NCBI RefSeq assembly: GCF_017313275.1
Contig: NZ_JAFLNM010000002.1
Span: forward strand, 730,455 to 794,454
Direction: 5' to 3'
DNA length: 64,000 nt
Source of the DNA: Flagellimonas profundi
Lineage (GTDB): Bacteria; Bacteroidota; Bacteroidia; Flavobacteriales; Flavobacteriaceae
Positions 19,801 through 27,709 of this stretch are shown here, piece after piece. The notes below the pieces were generated by a model, which saw nothing but the letters and a program-made list of their open reading frames with translations, made no database searches and was not told where the DNA came from. The position numbers and the translations under genes are program-made. Positions within the stretch are counted from its first letter, which is position 1. Each line of letters opens with the position of its first letter.

Positions 19801-22800
19801 AGTTCTCCACATCGGGACATGATCCCGTACCGGGACTGAAGACATAGATGGTGGTCGTTGTAGTGATGGCGTCCCCTGCGAAAAGGGTGTTGCCCGCTCC
19901 GTTGGGCGCATCAAAGTAGTCACCATTGGCCAAGGCTGGCAGGATGTAGGCGTCACAGCTCTCGACATCTGCCGGCGCATCGACGATCGGCATAGGCGTT
20001 ATGGTGAAGGTCATGGAGTCGAATGTGGGCGGACAGCTCCCGTTCCCGTTGCCGGTAAGGGTAAGGGTTACCGAACCGTTGATGATGTCATTTGCTCCAG
20101 GTGTATAGATGGACATCAGGGCTGTGTTATCATCGAACGAGCCGTCGCCTGTGGAGGACCACAGCAATGAACTGGTGTCGGAGGCACTTGGATTTGTGAT
20201 GGATGTGGATAGGTCGAGCACTTCCCCCTGGCATATTTCCTCGTCTGACCCTGCGTCCACTATGGGCGCTGGTGTTATGGTCACCTGGAAGGAGTTCTCC
20301 ACGTCTGGGCATGATCCCGCACCTGGACTGAAGATATAGATGGTGGTGGTTGTAGTGATGTTGTCCCCTGCGAACAGAGGAGTTCCAGTTCCACCACTTC
20401 CGGTAAAATAGTCACCGTTGACCAGTGCGGGCAGGATGTAGGTATCACAGCTCTCTACATCGGCGGGCGCATCTGCCAGTGGGGTGTCGTTGATGGTCAC
20501 CACAAAGGAGTTCTCCACATCGGGACATGATCCCGTACCGGGACTGAAGACATAGATGGTGGTCGTTGTAGTGATGGCGTCCCCTGCTAAAAGGGCATTG
20601 CCCCCTCCATTGGGCGCGTCGAAATAGTCACCGTTGACCAGTGCCGGTAGAATATAGGCATCACAGCTCTCGACGTCCACCGGTGCATCTGCCAACGGGG
20701 TGTCGTTGATGGTGACCACAAAGGAGTTCTCCACGTCTGGACAGGATCCCGTACCCGGACTGAAGACATAAATAATTTGTGTTGAGTTGATTATATCCCC
20801 TTCGAAGAGTGCGTTCCCCGCTCCATTGGGCGCATCGAAATAGTTGCCGTTGACCAGTGCCGGCAGGATATAGGAGTCACAGCTCTCGACATCGGCGGGC
20901 GCATCCGCCAGTGGGGTTTTGTTGATGGTCACCTGGAAGGAGTTCTCCACATCGGGACATGATCCCGTACCGGGACTGAAGACATAGATGGTGGTCGTTG
21001 TAGTGATGGCGTTCCCTGCTAAAAGGGCATTGCCCCCTCCATTGGGCGCGTCGAAGTAGTTGCCGTTGACCAAGGCTGGCAGGATGTAGGCATCACAGCT
21101 CTCGACATCCACCGGTGCGTCTGCCAGTGCGGTATTGTTGATGGTCACTTGGAAGGAGTTCTCCACATCTGGACAGGATCCCGTACCCGGACTGAAGACA
21201 TAGATGGTGGTGGTTGTGGTGATGGCGTCGCCTGCGAAGAGTGCGTTACCCGCTCCGTTGGGCGCATCGAAATAGTCACCGTTGACCAGTGCCGGCAGGA
21301 TGTAGGCGTCACAGTTCTCGACATCGGCGGGCGCATCGGCCAGTGGGGTTTTGTTGATGGTCACCTGGAAGGAGTTCTCCATGTCTGGACAGGATCCCGT
21401 ACCCGGGCTGAAGACATAGATGGTGGTCGTTGTAGTGATGGCGTCCCCTGCTAAAAGGGCATTGCCCCCTCCGTTGGGCGCATCAAAGTAGTCACCATTG
21501 GCCAAGGCTGGCAGGATATAGGCGTCACAGTTCTCGACATCGGCGGGCGCATCGGCCAGTGGGGTGTCGTTGATGGTCACCTGGAAGGAGTTCTCCACGT
21601 CGGGGCATGACCCGGTTCCAGGACTGAAGACGTAGATGGTGGTGGTTGTAGTGATGTTGTCCCCTGCGAACAGAGGGGTTCCAGTTCCACCACTTCCGGT
21701 AAAATAGTCACCGTTGGCCAAGGCTGGTAGGATGTAGGCGTCACAGCTCTCGACATCGGCGGGCGCGTCGGCCAGTGGGGTATTGTTGATGGTCACCTGG
21801 AAGGAGTTCTCCACATCGGGGCAGGACCCGGTTCCGGGGCTGAAGACGTAGATGGTAGCGCTCGCGCTCATGGCGTCGCCTGCGAACAGAGGTGTGCCAG
21901 TTCCACCACTTCCAGTAAAATAGTTTCCGTTGGCCAAGGCGGACAGGATGTAGGCGTCACAGCTCTCGACATCTGCCGGTGCATCTGCCAGTGGTGTGTT
22001 GTTGATGGTGACCTGGAAGGAGTTCTCGTCAAAACAGATATCGGGTGCAATGCCAGTTTCATCATATATATAAAGGGTTGTACTAGTGTTGATCAAATCA
22101 CCAGGAAAGAATAACGTACCACCTCCTGAAGGGCCTCCCGAAGCATCATAATAGGCTTCATTTCCAGATAAATCTGTTCCTGTAATTGGAGGTAATATAT
22201 ACGAATCGCAAGCTTCAATAGCTGCCAGGGAATCAATTTTTGGGGTCGTAAAAAGGTAAATTGTCTGTTGGACATCTGCATAGTTGCCATAGATATCCGT
22301 AACTCTATATGTACGTGCAATAGTTTCAGGATTTGAAAGTCCGTCCGAAATATCCCCTATATATGTAACTGTGGCCACAGCACAATTATCGGCCTCATCC
22401 GTTACAACATTGGGGTCTGGTGCAGGTGTTGTATCACAAACGGTAATCGGATCTGGATTGGATGCGGTAGGGGGGATGTTATCTGTAAATGCGACTGTAA
22501 AAACATCCAAGTGTTCAAAATCCACTCCATCAAAATATGCGTTTTTGGACGCATCAATACTTGTTACTGGAATGGTTGTTATTGGTCCAGTGAGAAAATC
22601 CCCATCGCCATCCGTATCAATAATCAAAGATAATTCTCCACAGTTGCCATTGTCAAGAATGTCAGATCCTGAAAGATCTATTCGGACACTAACCCCTAGA
22701 ATCGGATCTACTCCTCCTGGAGAAACGGTTTTTTGAATTTTCCATTCTCTTTCTATCCTGGAAACAAACTGGGGTGGGAGTTCGGTTGCAACCTGGTTGA

Positions 22801-24193
22801 GTCCATTATGATCGTTTGCCCATAGCAAATAATTGTGTAGATATGAGAATAATGAAGGTGATCCCCAGGTTGTATTATCGATTTCAGTCCTGGATTGATC
22901 TAGATTATCTGTTGCAAAATTGGTGTTGGAAGACATGGTAACTATGGCTTCCGTATTTTCACTTTTGGAAATACGTTGGTGTAGGTTGTATCGCAATTTG
23001 AGGTCACCAACATTACCTGGTAAACCTGATTCAAAGTCTTCAAAACGGTCCCTACCTAAACCTGCGATATCGTATCGATAGTTGGGATCTACAGTGGGAT
23101 CCCAAATCACTGTTCCGTCTGCGGCGAGATAATCATAGCCGAGATTACCCACAACACTGCCCAATTGTCCTCCAGAATTATTTAGTGTAACCCCATATTT
23201 TATGGCCAAATAACTTTCTATCCTTTGAATACTGTTGGAGTTGAGCGGGCCATCTGCCAGTAAAACTTCGGCAATGTGTCCGGTTAGATTTCGGTTTTGA
23301 TTGGAACTGTTAAAATGTTTGCCAAGCCTATTGTACAGGTAAAGTTCTCTTTCCGCTCCAATAGCGTTTCTTATTACATTTAAATCTGGAAGTCCGTTGA
23401 CCCATGTTGTAAATACTTCATCCTTCAAAAAAGGATCAAGATCAACCTTCCTGACCAATGTGCCTATGGTCGGTGCTTCCTGTAAATCTATGCCGCCGCT
23501 TTGAAAGTAATTCCAGGTGTTCCATGTACGACCTATGGAAAATCTGTTTCCATTGGAAATTCCTATGGAAAGGTTGGTGGTCGAACTATGGTAAGTGTCG
23601 ATATCCCCTCCGAAAAGAAGACGCTGTGTTTGTGCGGAGTTTCCCATCCCCTTGCCTTTAAAGACAATAAATACGGTGATTTCCTTTCTGGAATTGGACC
23701 TAAAATGCAGGGCCTGTCCATTTCCACTGCCATCAAATTCCACTGATGGATTAAAGTTGAAACTGTTCCTGCGAAGCGTGGGTATACCGGGAATGGAACC
23801 GGCCGGGTTCAAATAGGCAGGTGTCCCGAATGAATTTGCCAATCCTGTTGGATATGCCAATGGATAATCTGCAGGGGCAGGGTGGGGGACTGCATCTTGC
23901 GCATCATAATCCACAAAATCGTACCAAAGTTTTACGGGAGTACCATCTGCGGGGGCCAATGGTGTAAACAGTTGAAATTGCCCGGGTGTAGGCAGCGGGG
24001 GAGAGTTGACAGCCCTGTCCGCTGTAAACCAGGTGTCCACTTGTTGACCAAATGTTTGACCGCTCAATAACAGCATAAATATTGTCCCCATTGTTAGGAG
24101 AATACTTTTCACTGGGCTATGAAATATGCCAAGCCATGAGCTTTTTTTAACACGGGTTTGGGTAAAAGAAAAGTGAAGTAAAGATTTTATCAT
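13850..24193 (-). CDS. Giant repetitive adhesin with type B T9SS C-terminal domain
   Basis: 3447 residues from the ATG at 24193. An upstream TTG (24235) is in frame but adds 14 residues before a normal signal peptide, so I prefer the ATG. Order: signal peptide ending near QTFGQQ; a LamG/concanavalin-like domain to about residue 230 (VEFDGSGNGQALHF, VFIVFKGKGM) and a further globular region to about 560; an HYR-like segment (about 575-660); one diverged repeat; 32 units of 72 residues with a 92-residue Ig/PKD-like insert between the eighth and ninth; three short SprB-like segments; and the CHU_C export domain (FFTPNYDGQNDTW, FDRYGRNI, PSGDYWY). Each unit has two conserved cysteines (ESCD and GSCPD), presumably a disulfide. 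PorP/SprF lies directly downstream. Surface attachment or gliding is inferred. Confidence 0.92.
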   Translation of the reverse strand: MIKSLLHFSFTQTRVKKSSWLGIFHSPVKSILLTMGTIFMLLLSGQTFGQQVDTWFTADRAVNSPPLPTPGQFQLFTPLAPADGTPVKLWYDFVDYDAQDAVPHPAPADYPLAYPTGLANSFGTPAYLNPAGSIPGIPTLRRNSFNFNPSVEFDGSGNGQALHFRSNSRKEITVFIVFKGKGMGNSAQTQRLLFGGDIDTYHSSTTNLSIGISNGNRFSIGRTWNTWNYFQSGGIDLQEAPTIGTLVRKVDLDPFLKDEVFTTWVNGLPDLNVIRNAIGAERELYLYNRLGKHFNSSNQNRNLTGHIAEVLLADGPLNSNSIQRIESYLAIKYGVTLNNSGGQLGSVVGNLGYDYLAADGTVIWDPTVDPNYRYDIAGLGRDRFEDFESGLPGNVGDLKLRYNLHQRISKSENTEAIVTMSSNTNFATDNLDQSRTEIDNTTWGSPSLFSYLHNYLLWANDHNGLNQVATELPPQFVSRIEREWKIQKTVSPGGVDPILGVSVRIDLSGSDILDNGNCGELSLIIDTDGDGDFLTGPITTIPVTSIDASKNAYFDGVDFEHLDVFTVAFTDNIPPTASNPDPITVCDTTPAPDPNVVTDEADNCAVATVTYIGDISDGLSNPETIARTYRVTDIYGNYADVQQTIYLFTTPKIDSLAAIEACDSYILPPITGTDLSGNEAYYDASGGPSGGGTLFFPGDLINTSTTLYIYDETGIAPDICFDENSFQVTINNTPLADAPADVESCDAYILSALANGNYFTGSGGTGTPLFAGDAMSASATIYVFSPGTGSCPDVENSFQVTINNTPLADAPADVESCDAYILPALANGDYFTGSGGTGTPLFAGDNITTTTTIYVFSPGTGSCPDVENSFQVTINDTPLADAPADVENCDAYILPALANGDYFDAPNGGGNALLAGDAITTTTTIYVFSPGTGSCPDMENSFQVTINKTPLADAPADVENCDAYILPALVNGDYFDAPNGAGNALFAGDAITTTTTIYVFSPGTGSCPDVENSFQVTINNTALADAPVDVESCDAYILPALVNGNYFDAPNGGGNALLAGNAITTTTTIYVFSPGTGSCPDVENSFQVTINKTPLADAPADVESCDSYILPALVNGNYFDAPNGAGNALFEGDIINSTQIIYVFSPGTGSCPDVENSFVVTINDTPLADAPVDVESCDAYILPALVNGDYFDAPNGGGNALLAGDAITTTTTIYVFSPGTGSCPDVENSFVVTINDTPLADAPADVESCDTYILPALVNGDYFTGSGGTGTPLFAGDNITTTTTIYIFSPGAGSCPDVENSFQVTITPAPIVDAGSDEEICQGEVLDLSTSITNPSASDTSSLLWSSTGDGSFDDNTALMSIYTPGANDIINGSVTLTLTGNGNGSCPPTFDSMTFTITPMPIVDAPADVESCDAYILPALANGDYFDAPNGAGNTLFAGDAITTTTTIYVFSPGTGSCPDVENSFQVTINNTPEADAPADVESCDSYILPALVNGDYFTGSGGTGTPLFAGDAITTTTTLYIFSKGTGSCPDVENSFQVTINNTPLADAPADVESCDSYILPALANGNYFDAPNGAGNALFAGDNITTTTTLYVFSPGTGSCPDVENSFQVTINDTPLADAPADVESCNAYILPALANGYYFDAPNGGGNALFAGDNITITTTIYVFSPGTGSCPDVENSFVVTINDTPLADAPADVESCDAYILSALANGDYFTGSGGTGTPLFAGDAITASATIYVFSPGTGSCPDVENSFQVTINNTPLADAPADVESCDAYILPALANGDYFDAPNGGGNALLAGDAITTTTTIYVFSPGTGSCPDVENSFQVTINNTPLADAPADVESCDSYILPPLVNGDYFDAPNGAGNALFAGDIINSTQVIYVFSSGAGSCPDVENSFVVTINKTPLADAPADVESCDAYILSALANGDYFTGSGGTGTPLFAGDAITASATIYVFSPGTGSCPDVENSFQVTINDTPLADAPADVESCDAYILPSLANGDYFDAPNGAGNALFAGDIINSTQIIYVFSPGTGSCPDVENSFVVTINNTPLADAPADVESCDAYILPALANGNYFDAPNGGGNALFAGDNITITTTIYVFSPGTGSCPDVENSFQVTINNTPLADAPADVESCDSYILPALANGNYFDAPNGGGNALFAGDNITTTTTLYVFSPGTGSCPDVENSFVVTINNTPVADAPADVESCDAYILPALANGDYFDAPNGAGNALFAGDAITTTTTIYVFSPGTGSCPDVENSFQVTINNTPVADAPADIESCDAYILPALVNGDYFDAPNGAGNALFAGDNITITTTIYVFSPGTGSCPDVENSFLVTINNTPLADAPADVESCDAYILPALANGDYFDAPNGAGNALFAGDAITTTTTLYIFSKGTGSCPDVENSFQVTINNTPLADAPADVESCDSYILPALANGNYFDAPNGGGNALFAGDNITTTTTLYVFSPGTGSCPDVENSFQVTINKTPLADAPADVESCDSYILPPLVNGDYFDAPNGAGNALFAGDIINSTQVIYVFSSGAGSCPDVENSFVVTINKTPLADAPADVESCDAYILPALVNGNYFDAPNGGGNALLAGNAITTTTTIYVFSPGTGSCPDVENSFQVTINKTPLADAPADVESCDAYILPALANGDYFDAPNGSGNALFAGDNITTTTTLYVFSPGKGSCPDVENSFVVTINDTPLADAPADVESCDAYILPALANGDYFTESGGTGTPLFAGDNITTTTTLYIFSKGTGSCPDVENSFQVTINNTPLADAPADVESCDAYILPALVNGDYFDAPNGAGNALFAGDAITTTTTIYVFSPGTGSCPDVENSFQVTINDTPLADAPVDVESCDAYILPALANGDYFDAPNGAGNALFAGDAITTTTTLYIFSKGTGSCPDVENSFQVTINNTPLADAPADVESCDSYILPALANGNYFDAPNGGGNALFAGDNITTTTTLYVFSPGTGSCPDVENSFLVTINNTPLADALTDIESCDAYILPALANGDYFTGSGGTGTPLFAGDIINSTQIIYVFSPGTGSCPDVENSFQVTINDTSLVDAPADVESCDAYILPALANGDYFTGSGGTGTPLFAGDNITTTTTLYVFSPGQGSCPDVENSFQVTISGFSVTTIVQNETCWESNNGSVSVEIGDAVFPVIVQLNQMEPMVFNTDSFSIDNLTPGNYEMNIIDDTGCETNMSFEIQSEETKLSGSVDVMYFCDNNLQSNSIVVTLSDPSVSNDVLYALDSTDMNDFILSPDFENISAGNHSLFIMDNNGCMGEIPFEIESFEQLGLALTNEYANQITANVTGGTEPYTYYFDDNSGTSNHTYTIDRSGTFTVRVVDSNGCEVIQSIAMNMVDIDIPDFFTPNYDGQNDTWGPRNSELFPDIETYIFDRYGRNILVLGPAVYWDGEYDSKPMPSGDYWYIVKPNDGSGREFVGHFTLYR
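14810..21976 (-). repeat. Array of 32 tandem 216-bp coding repeats with one insert
   Basis: Encodes 72-residue units of the giant adhesin. Units 1-8 occupy 20249-21976, a non-repeat insert 19973-20248, and units 9-32 14810-19972; the last is cut to 65 residues. Each unit opens ADVESCDAYILPAL and ends NSFQVTINNTPLADAP. Internal positions take only a few alternatives: FDAPNGxGNAL or FTGSGGTGTPL; AITTTTTIYVFS, NITTTTTLYVFS, NITITTTIY, IINSTQIIYVFS or AITASATIYVFS; and QVTINN, VVTIND or VVTINK. Base composition is richer in G+C than the flanks. Long open frames on the other strand and other frames here are by-products of the repeat. Confidence 0.95.
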
Positions 24194-24523
24194 AGTAAGT
24201 AGGTTTTTTGTTTTTTCTTGTTGAGGAAGTGACAAGAAATGATTTGGGAAGAATAAAATAAGCTACTATTCAGGTACTTGGGGACACTTAATTAACCTAT
24301 GCATTGTTAGAATTGATGAATGGCATAAATGGATCAACGAACAAGAAATGAATTTGATTACCAGTGCATTATATTTATAGGTGTTTTCTTACTTATGTGT
24401 TTCGGATAAAAAAAGCCACCAAGAATTTCTTGGTGGCTTTACAACCCATGATTATTGGAGAACTAACAAGTTATACCAAACCATGGGTGCTAAAAAAACA
24501 GTCATCAAATATGGGTAGGAAGG
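24194..24523. other. Non-coding gap between the giant adhesin and the OmpA/TSP3 gene
   Basis: 330 nt. Its left part should contain the adhesin promoter, but no TAnnTTTG match is visible on the minus strand. The right part holds the terminator of the OmpA/TSP3 gene. Nothing else is seen. Confidence 0.5.
24407..24438 (-). terminator. Terminator of the OmpA/TSP3 gene
   Basis: On the minus strand AGCCACCAAGAA pairs perfectly with TTCTTGGTGGCT, a 12-bp stem with no unpaired centre, followed by a run of T (the A-run at 24407-24413). It begins 85 nt after the stop codon at 24524. Confidence 0.85.
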
Positions 24524-26659
24524 TTATTTTATTAAGTTGATCTCTACTCTTCTATTCTGTTTTCTTCCAAGTTTTATAGTGTTGGAGGCAATAGGTTTGT
24601 CTTCTCCGTATCCTACTGCGGTGAGCCTGCTTCCAGAAATTCCTTCGTTGATCAAGAAATCCCTAACGGAATTTGCCCTTGCTTCTGAGAGTCTTTGATT
24701 GCTCTCATTGCTTCCCACACTATCGGTATGCCCTTCCACGGTGAACTTGGCATTCGGGTATTCGTTCAGGATCTGGATAATATCTACGATCACAGAAATG
24801 GATTCTGATTTAATGGAGGCCTTGCCTGTGTCGAACAGAATTGTTTTTGCATAGTCGTTCAATTGCTTTTGGACTTCTTGTGTTACCTCGGGACAACCAT
24901 TATTGCTTATTGGACCAGCTACGTTCGGACATTCGTCGTCAATGTCCACCAAGGTGTCCCCATCGGTATCTGGGCATCCTTTATGTTCCAGGCTTCCAGG
25001 ATTTTTTGGACAACGATCATCTTTGTCAATAATGCCATCCCCATCAGTATCTGGACATCCGTTATGTTCTATGGTTCCTGGTTCGTTGGGGCAATCATCA
25101 TCCTTGTCCAGAACACCATCGCCATCGGTGTCTTTCCAAGGGCATCCATTGTTTTCTTTCGGCCCTGCTTCGTTGGGGCAGTCGTCATCCTTATCCAGAA
25201 TGCCGTCACCATCGGTGTCTTTCCAAGGACACCCGTTGTTTTCTATGGGGCCGGGTATTTCTGGGCAACGGTCCACATCGTCTTTTAGGCCATCCTTGTC
25301 CTTATCCCGCAATTTGCTCTGATATATGGGAACTTTGACACCTGCATAGGCATCCAAGGATTTGCTCTGTCCAAAGAGGGATGTCAGGATTGAGCCAGAT
25401 CCTAAATAAAATGGTCCTGCCCTGAGCCCAGCTCCCCAACGAAAGCCGGTTCCATTCATTACGCCGAAGGGTGAATAAATGCTCAACCAAGCTGTTTCCA
25501 ATCTTGGTGTAAGTGAAACTTGGTTACGGATATGTTGGGTGTTGATGTTGTTTTTTCCCCTTAATGAAATATCAGAGTTCAGGTTTAAGTAGAATGTTGA
25601 ATTTATGTTCCAATCCACATTGGCATGCAATGCGGTGGGCAGTACCGATTTTGATGATTTTTCTAAGGAAGCGATGGCATCAAAATTGTTCTCCAACGCT
25701 TCATCCAGCTTTAGGCCATCAAAATTATCCGTACTCTGTGTCTTATTAAGGTCGTAGGTGTCTTCCGTGCTTCTATGGTTGTTTATACTTCCAATATCCG
25801 AGATGGAAGCACCAAACTTTAACTTATACTTGTTCACGCCTCGGTTGGGAATGGGTTCACCGTCCATATTTACCAACTGCTGGTCTTCGTAATCAGGCCT
25901 CCATTCATAAACAAACCCAAGGTCTGTTCCAAAACCGATGGATCGACCATAATTTTTATCACCTTGAGTGTCAGTTCCATATGTCAATGTTCCGTTGGTG
26001 GTGACCTCATTTGCGACAGCATTATGGTCAATGGTCACTTCTGATCCATCAATATAGATATGGTGTATTCCGGTAAGGTACTTAAGGGTAAGCCCTCCTT
26101 TTAGGAAATGTTCACCTCCATCTGCCAATACCCTGGCATAGGATGCACCGATTTCTGTCCACAGGTTGAATGCTCCCGATATATTCCCTTCATCGATAAA
26201 GAAGTCCTCGTTCTCATCGAAACCACCTTCTTTGTCTATGGTGGCTCCGTTCATATCATCTACATTGAGGAAGATCCTGGCCCTTGCGTAAACGGCTACT
26301 GAGTGTTTTTCGGACAAGGTGAACATGGCCGATGGTCCTAAGACATCAACATTGGCAACCAAGAAATTATTTTCCTTTGGGGTTGTTTTGGCTTCATCAA
26401 AGGTTTTGTTGAAGTCATTGAAGGCATTACCTAAATTGACACCGAGATAATCGTTACCAAAAAAGGCACTTGCACCTATTAGGTTGATATCCAATTTTAG
26501 TCTGGAGTCCGCTATGTTGGCAGGGTTGGAAATAATACCATGTACCCCACTGTAATTATCAGTAAGAAGGCCTTCGTAGGATTGGGCTTTAAGCATGTAC
26601 ACTGATATAAAGAGTACCATGCCCAGTAAAAGTTTTTTTGAAAACATGTTTAAATACAT
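24524..26659 (-). CDS. OmpA-family outer membrane protein with TSP3 calcium repeats
   Basis: 711 residues. Signal peptide ([20 protein letters not shown]). Residues to about 440 form a DUF5723-like beta-barrel ([16 protein letters not shown] near the start). Residues 446-586 carry about five thrombospondin type 3 repeats ([16 protein letters not shown] type), aspartate-rich calcium-binding linkers. Residues 590-711 are an OmpA-like peptidoglycan-binding domain with [31 protein letters not shown] and RRVEI. It should tether the outer membrane to the cell wall. A second ATG at residue 6 (26644) gives a slightly better signal peptide. Single-gene transcript: own terminator downstream, gene-free DNA upstream, and an 18-bp palindrome just before the start. 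Confidence 0.9.
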   Translation of the reverse strand: MYLNMFSKKLLLGMVLFISVYMLKAQSYEGLLTDNYSGVHGIISNPANIADSRLKLDINLIGASAFFGNDYLGVNLGNAFNDFNKTFDEAKTTPKENNFLVANVDVLGPSAMFTLSEKHSVAVYARARIFLNVDDMNGATIDKEGGFDENEDFFIDEGNISGAFNLWTEIGASYARVLADGGEHFLKGGLTLKYLTGIHHIYIDGSEVTIDHNAVANEVTTNGTLTYGTDTQGDKNYGRSIGFGTDLGFVYEWRPDYEDQQLVNMDGEPIPNRGVNKYKLKFGASISDIGSINNHRSTEDTYDLNKTQSTDNFDGLKLDEALENNFDAIASLEKSSKSVLPTALHANVDWNINSTFYLNLNSDISLRGKNNINTQHIRNQVSLTPRLETAWLSIYSPFGVMNGTGFRWGAGLRAGPFYLGSGSILTSLFGQSKSLDAYAGVKVPIYQSKLRDKDKDGLKDDVDRCPEIPGPIENNGCPWKDTDGDGILDKDDDCPNEAGPKENNGCPWKDTDGDGVLDKDDDCPNEPGTIEHNGCPDTDGDGIIDKDDRCPKNPGSLEHKGCPDTDGDTLVDIDDECPNVAGPISNNGCPEVTQEVQKQLNDYAKTILFDTGKASIKSESISVIVDIIQILNEYPNAKFTVEGHTDSVGSNESNQRLSEARANSVRDFLINEGISGSRLTAVGYGEDKPIASNTIKLGRKQNRRVEINLIK

Positions 26660-26668
26660 TTTTGTTCG

Positions 26669-26686
26669 ACCTAAAGGTTTAGGTCC
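26669..26686 (-). promoter_or_regulatory. Perfect palindrome in the leader of the OmpA/TSP3 gene
   Basis: GACCTAAA (26669-26676) and TTTAGGTC (26679-26686) are perfect inverted arms around GG. The palindrome ends 9 nt before the first ATG, so in the mRNA it would be a tight hairpin just ahead of the start. It is either a translation/stability element or a protein operator. Confidence 0.4.
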
Positions 26687-26870
26687 AGGTTGTTTTTTTA
26701 AATCGACAACAAAGAGAGTACAAATAAGGGTATGACTACTAGGGGAATAAACGAATGGACACTTTCAATTGATGGATAGTGGTGTTGGATTTATGAAAGC
26801 TTGGAGAGCTAGGAGCAAAACTGGAGAATTGTGGGGCATGGGACAGTTACGGAGAAAACTAGGAATGGTG

Positions 26871-27070
26871 GGTTTTTGAATAAAAAACCATTACGACCAA
26901 GGAATTTAAAATTCCTTGGCGTAACGGAAACCTCAACTAAACTAATCACTTTTATGACCAATACTCGTCAAAAGTGAGTTGCTATATGTGCATGCGTTAA
27001 AAATTGTTTTTGTGTTTCAATTGTATTTAACGCTTTATTGCAGAACAAACATAAAATCAAAAAATGATTT
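26871..27070. other. Cluster of five adjacent inverted repeats in gene-free DNA
   Basis: The stretch 26660-27196 has no believable gene. Within it five stem-loops follow one another. (1) GGTTTTT 26871-26877 with AAAAACC 26883-26889. (2) TTACG and CCAAGGAATTT (26891-26907) with AAATTCCTTGG and CGTAA (26909-26924). (3) CAACT and CACTTTT (26934-26953) with AAAAGTG and AGTTG (26970-26981). (4) GCGTTAAA and AATTG (26994-27006) with CAATT and TTTAACGC (27018-27033). (5) AAATCA 27054-27059 with TGATTT 27065-27070. The arms are perfect apart from small bulges. A structured RNA is possible; the strand is unknown. Confidence 0.5.
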
Positions 27071-27143
27071 AAAAGTAGCTTATTTCACGGATGAGCTGTT
27101 TCAACTAACGAATACCCTTTTTGGTTTGAGGAAAAAAATAAGG

Positions 27144-27173
27144 CAAAAAAAAAACAGCCCTAAAAGGGCTGTT
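27144..27173 (-). terminator. Terminator of the YegP-like gene
   Basis: On the minus strand AACAGCCCT and AGGGCTGTT form a perfect 9-bp stem followed by a long T-run (the A-run at 27145-27154). It lies 24 nt after the stop at 27197. Confidence 0.88.
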
Positions 27174-27196
27174 CCATATGGTTTGAAAAGTATTGT

Positions 27197-27526
27197 TTAT
27201 TCAACTTCTTCTACCGATGCATCGGGAGCATTCTTTTTAACGGAGGCAACACCGTTTTCCATAGCGGATTCGCTGGAATACATTTCGCTGTTTCCAATAA
27301 CTTGGCCGTTGGATGCCTTTAGGTTGAAGTATGGGCTTCCGTCCTTTGCCTTGTTTCTTTCAAAATTTCCATCGTCCTGTGAATGTTTTTTCACAGACTC
27401 GATACCATTTTCACAAGCATCTTTGGATGAATATCCTTGGCTGCTTAAAATAACTTGACCGTTTCCAGCTTTTAAATTGAACCGGAACTTTCCGGCCTTA
27501 TCCGTTTTAATCTCAAATTTTCCCAT
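27197..27526 (-). CDS. YegP/DUF1508 family protein, two repeats
   Basis: 109 residues made of two copies of the DUF1508 unit: GKFRFNLKAGNGQVILSSQGYSS (about 12-34) and GSPYFNLKASNGQVIGNSEMYSS (about 63-85). Each is followed by an amphipathic helix with NGIESVKK or NGVASVKK. The C-terminus is acidic. The fold is a small alpha/beta dimer of unknown function, common in Bacteroidota and Proteobacteria and often linked to stress. The gene has its own terminator and stands between gene-free DNA and the proline operon. Confidence 0.88.
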   Translation of the reverse strand: MGKFEIKTDKAGKFRFNLKAGNGQVILSSQGYSSKDACENGIESVKKHSQDDGNFERNKAKDGSPYFNLKASNGQVIGNSEMYSSESAMENGVASVKKNAPDASVEEVE

Positions 27527-27660
27527 ATTTATTCTATTTTAAGTAATAAATCTAGATATTTTCTTAAAAAATGACCAATAAAAGAGCCTAAAAATATCAA
27601 TAAAATAAAGTTTCAGGCTTTTGGGTCTTGAAATTGTAATAGTACCCTAATGATTGTCAT

Positions 27661-27691
27661 AAAAAAAGGAGGCGAATAGCCTCCCTTTTTT
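27661..27691 (-). terminator. Terminator of the proline operon (possibly bidirectional)
   Basis: GGAGGC (27668-27673) pairs with GCCTCC (27679-27684) over a GAATA loop. A-runs and T-runs flank both sides, so it can work in both directions. It lies 19 nt after the proA stop. Confidence 0.85.
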
Positions 27692-27709
27692 ATTGTGCTC
27701 TCTTATCTG

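Noticed and set aside
14810-21976. CRISPR-like or satellite array suggested by regular 216-bp repeats
   Set aside because: The repeats keep one uninterrupted reading frame on the minus strand with signal peptide and export domain at the two ends, and units are joined without spacers. It is a coding repeat.
15220-22320. Many open frames of 60-146 codons on both strands inside the adhesin array
   Set aside because: They repeat with the same 216-bp period and encode low-complexity Arg/Pro/Thr/Ser peptides, a by-product of the coding repeat in other frames.
24194-24235. TTG start of the giant adhesin at 24235
   Set aside because: It would add 14 polar residues in front of a normal signal peptide; the ATG at 24193 is the better start.
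26979-27458. A 159-codon plus-strand frame across the gene-free region and the YegP gene
   Set aside because: It runs antisense over the conserved YegP-like gene and its terminator, starts in the hairpin cluster, and has shadow-like composition.
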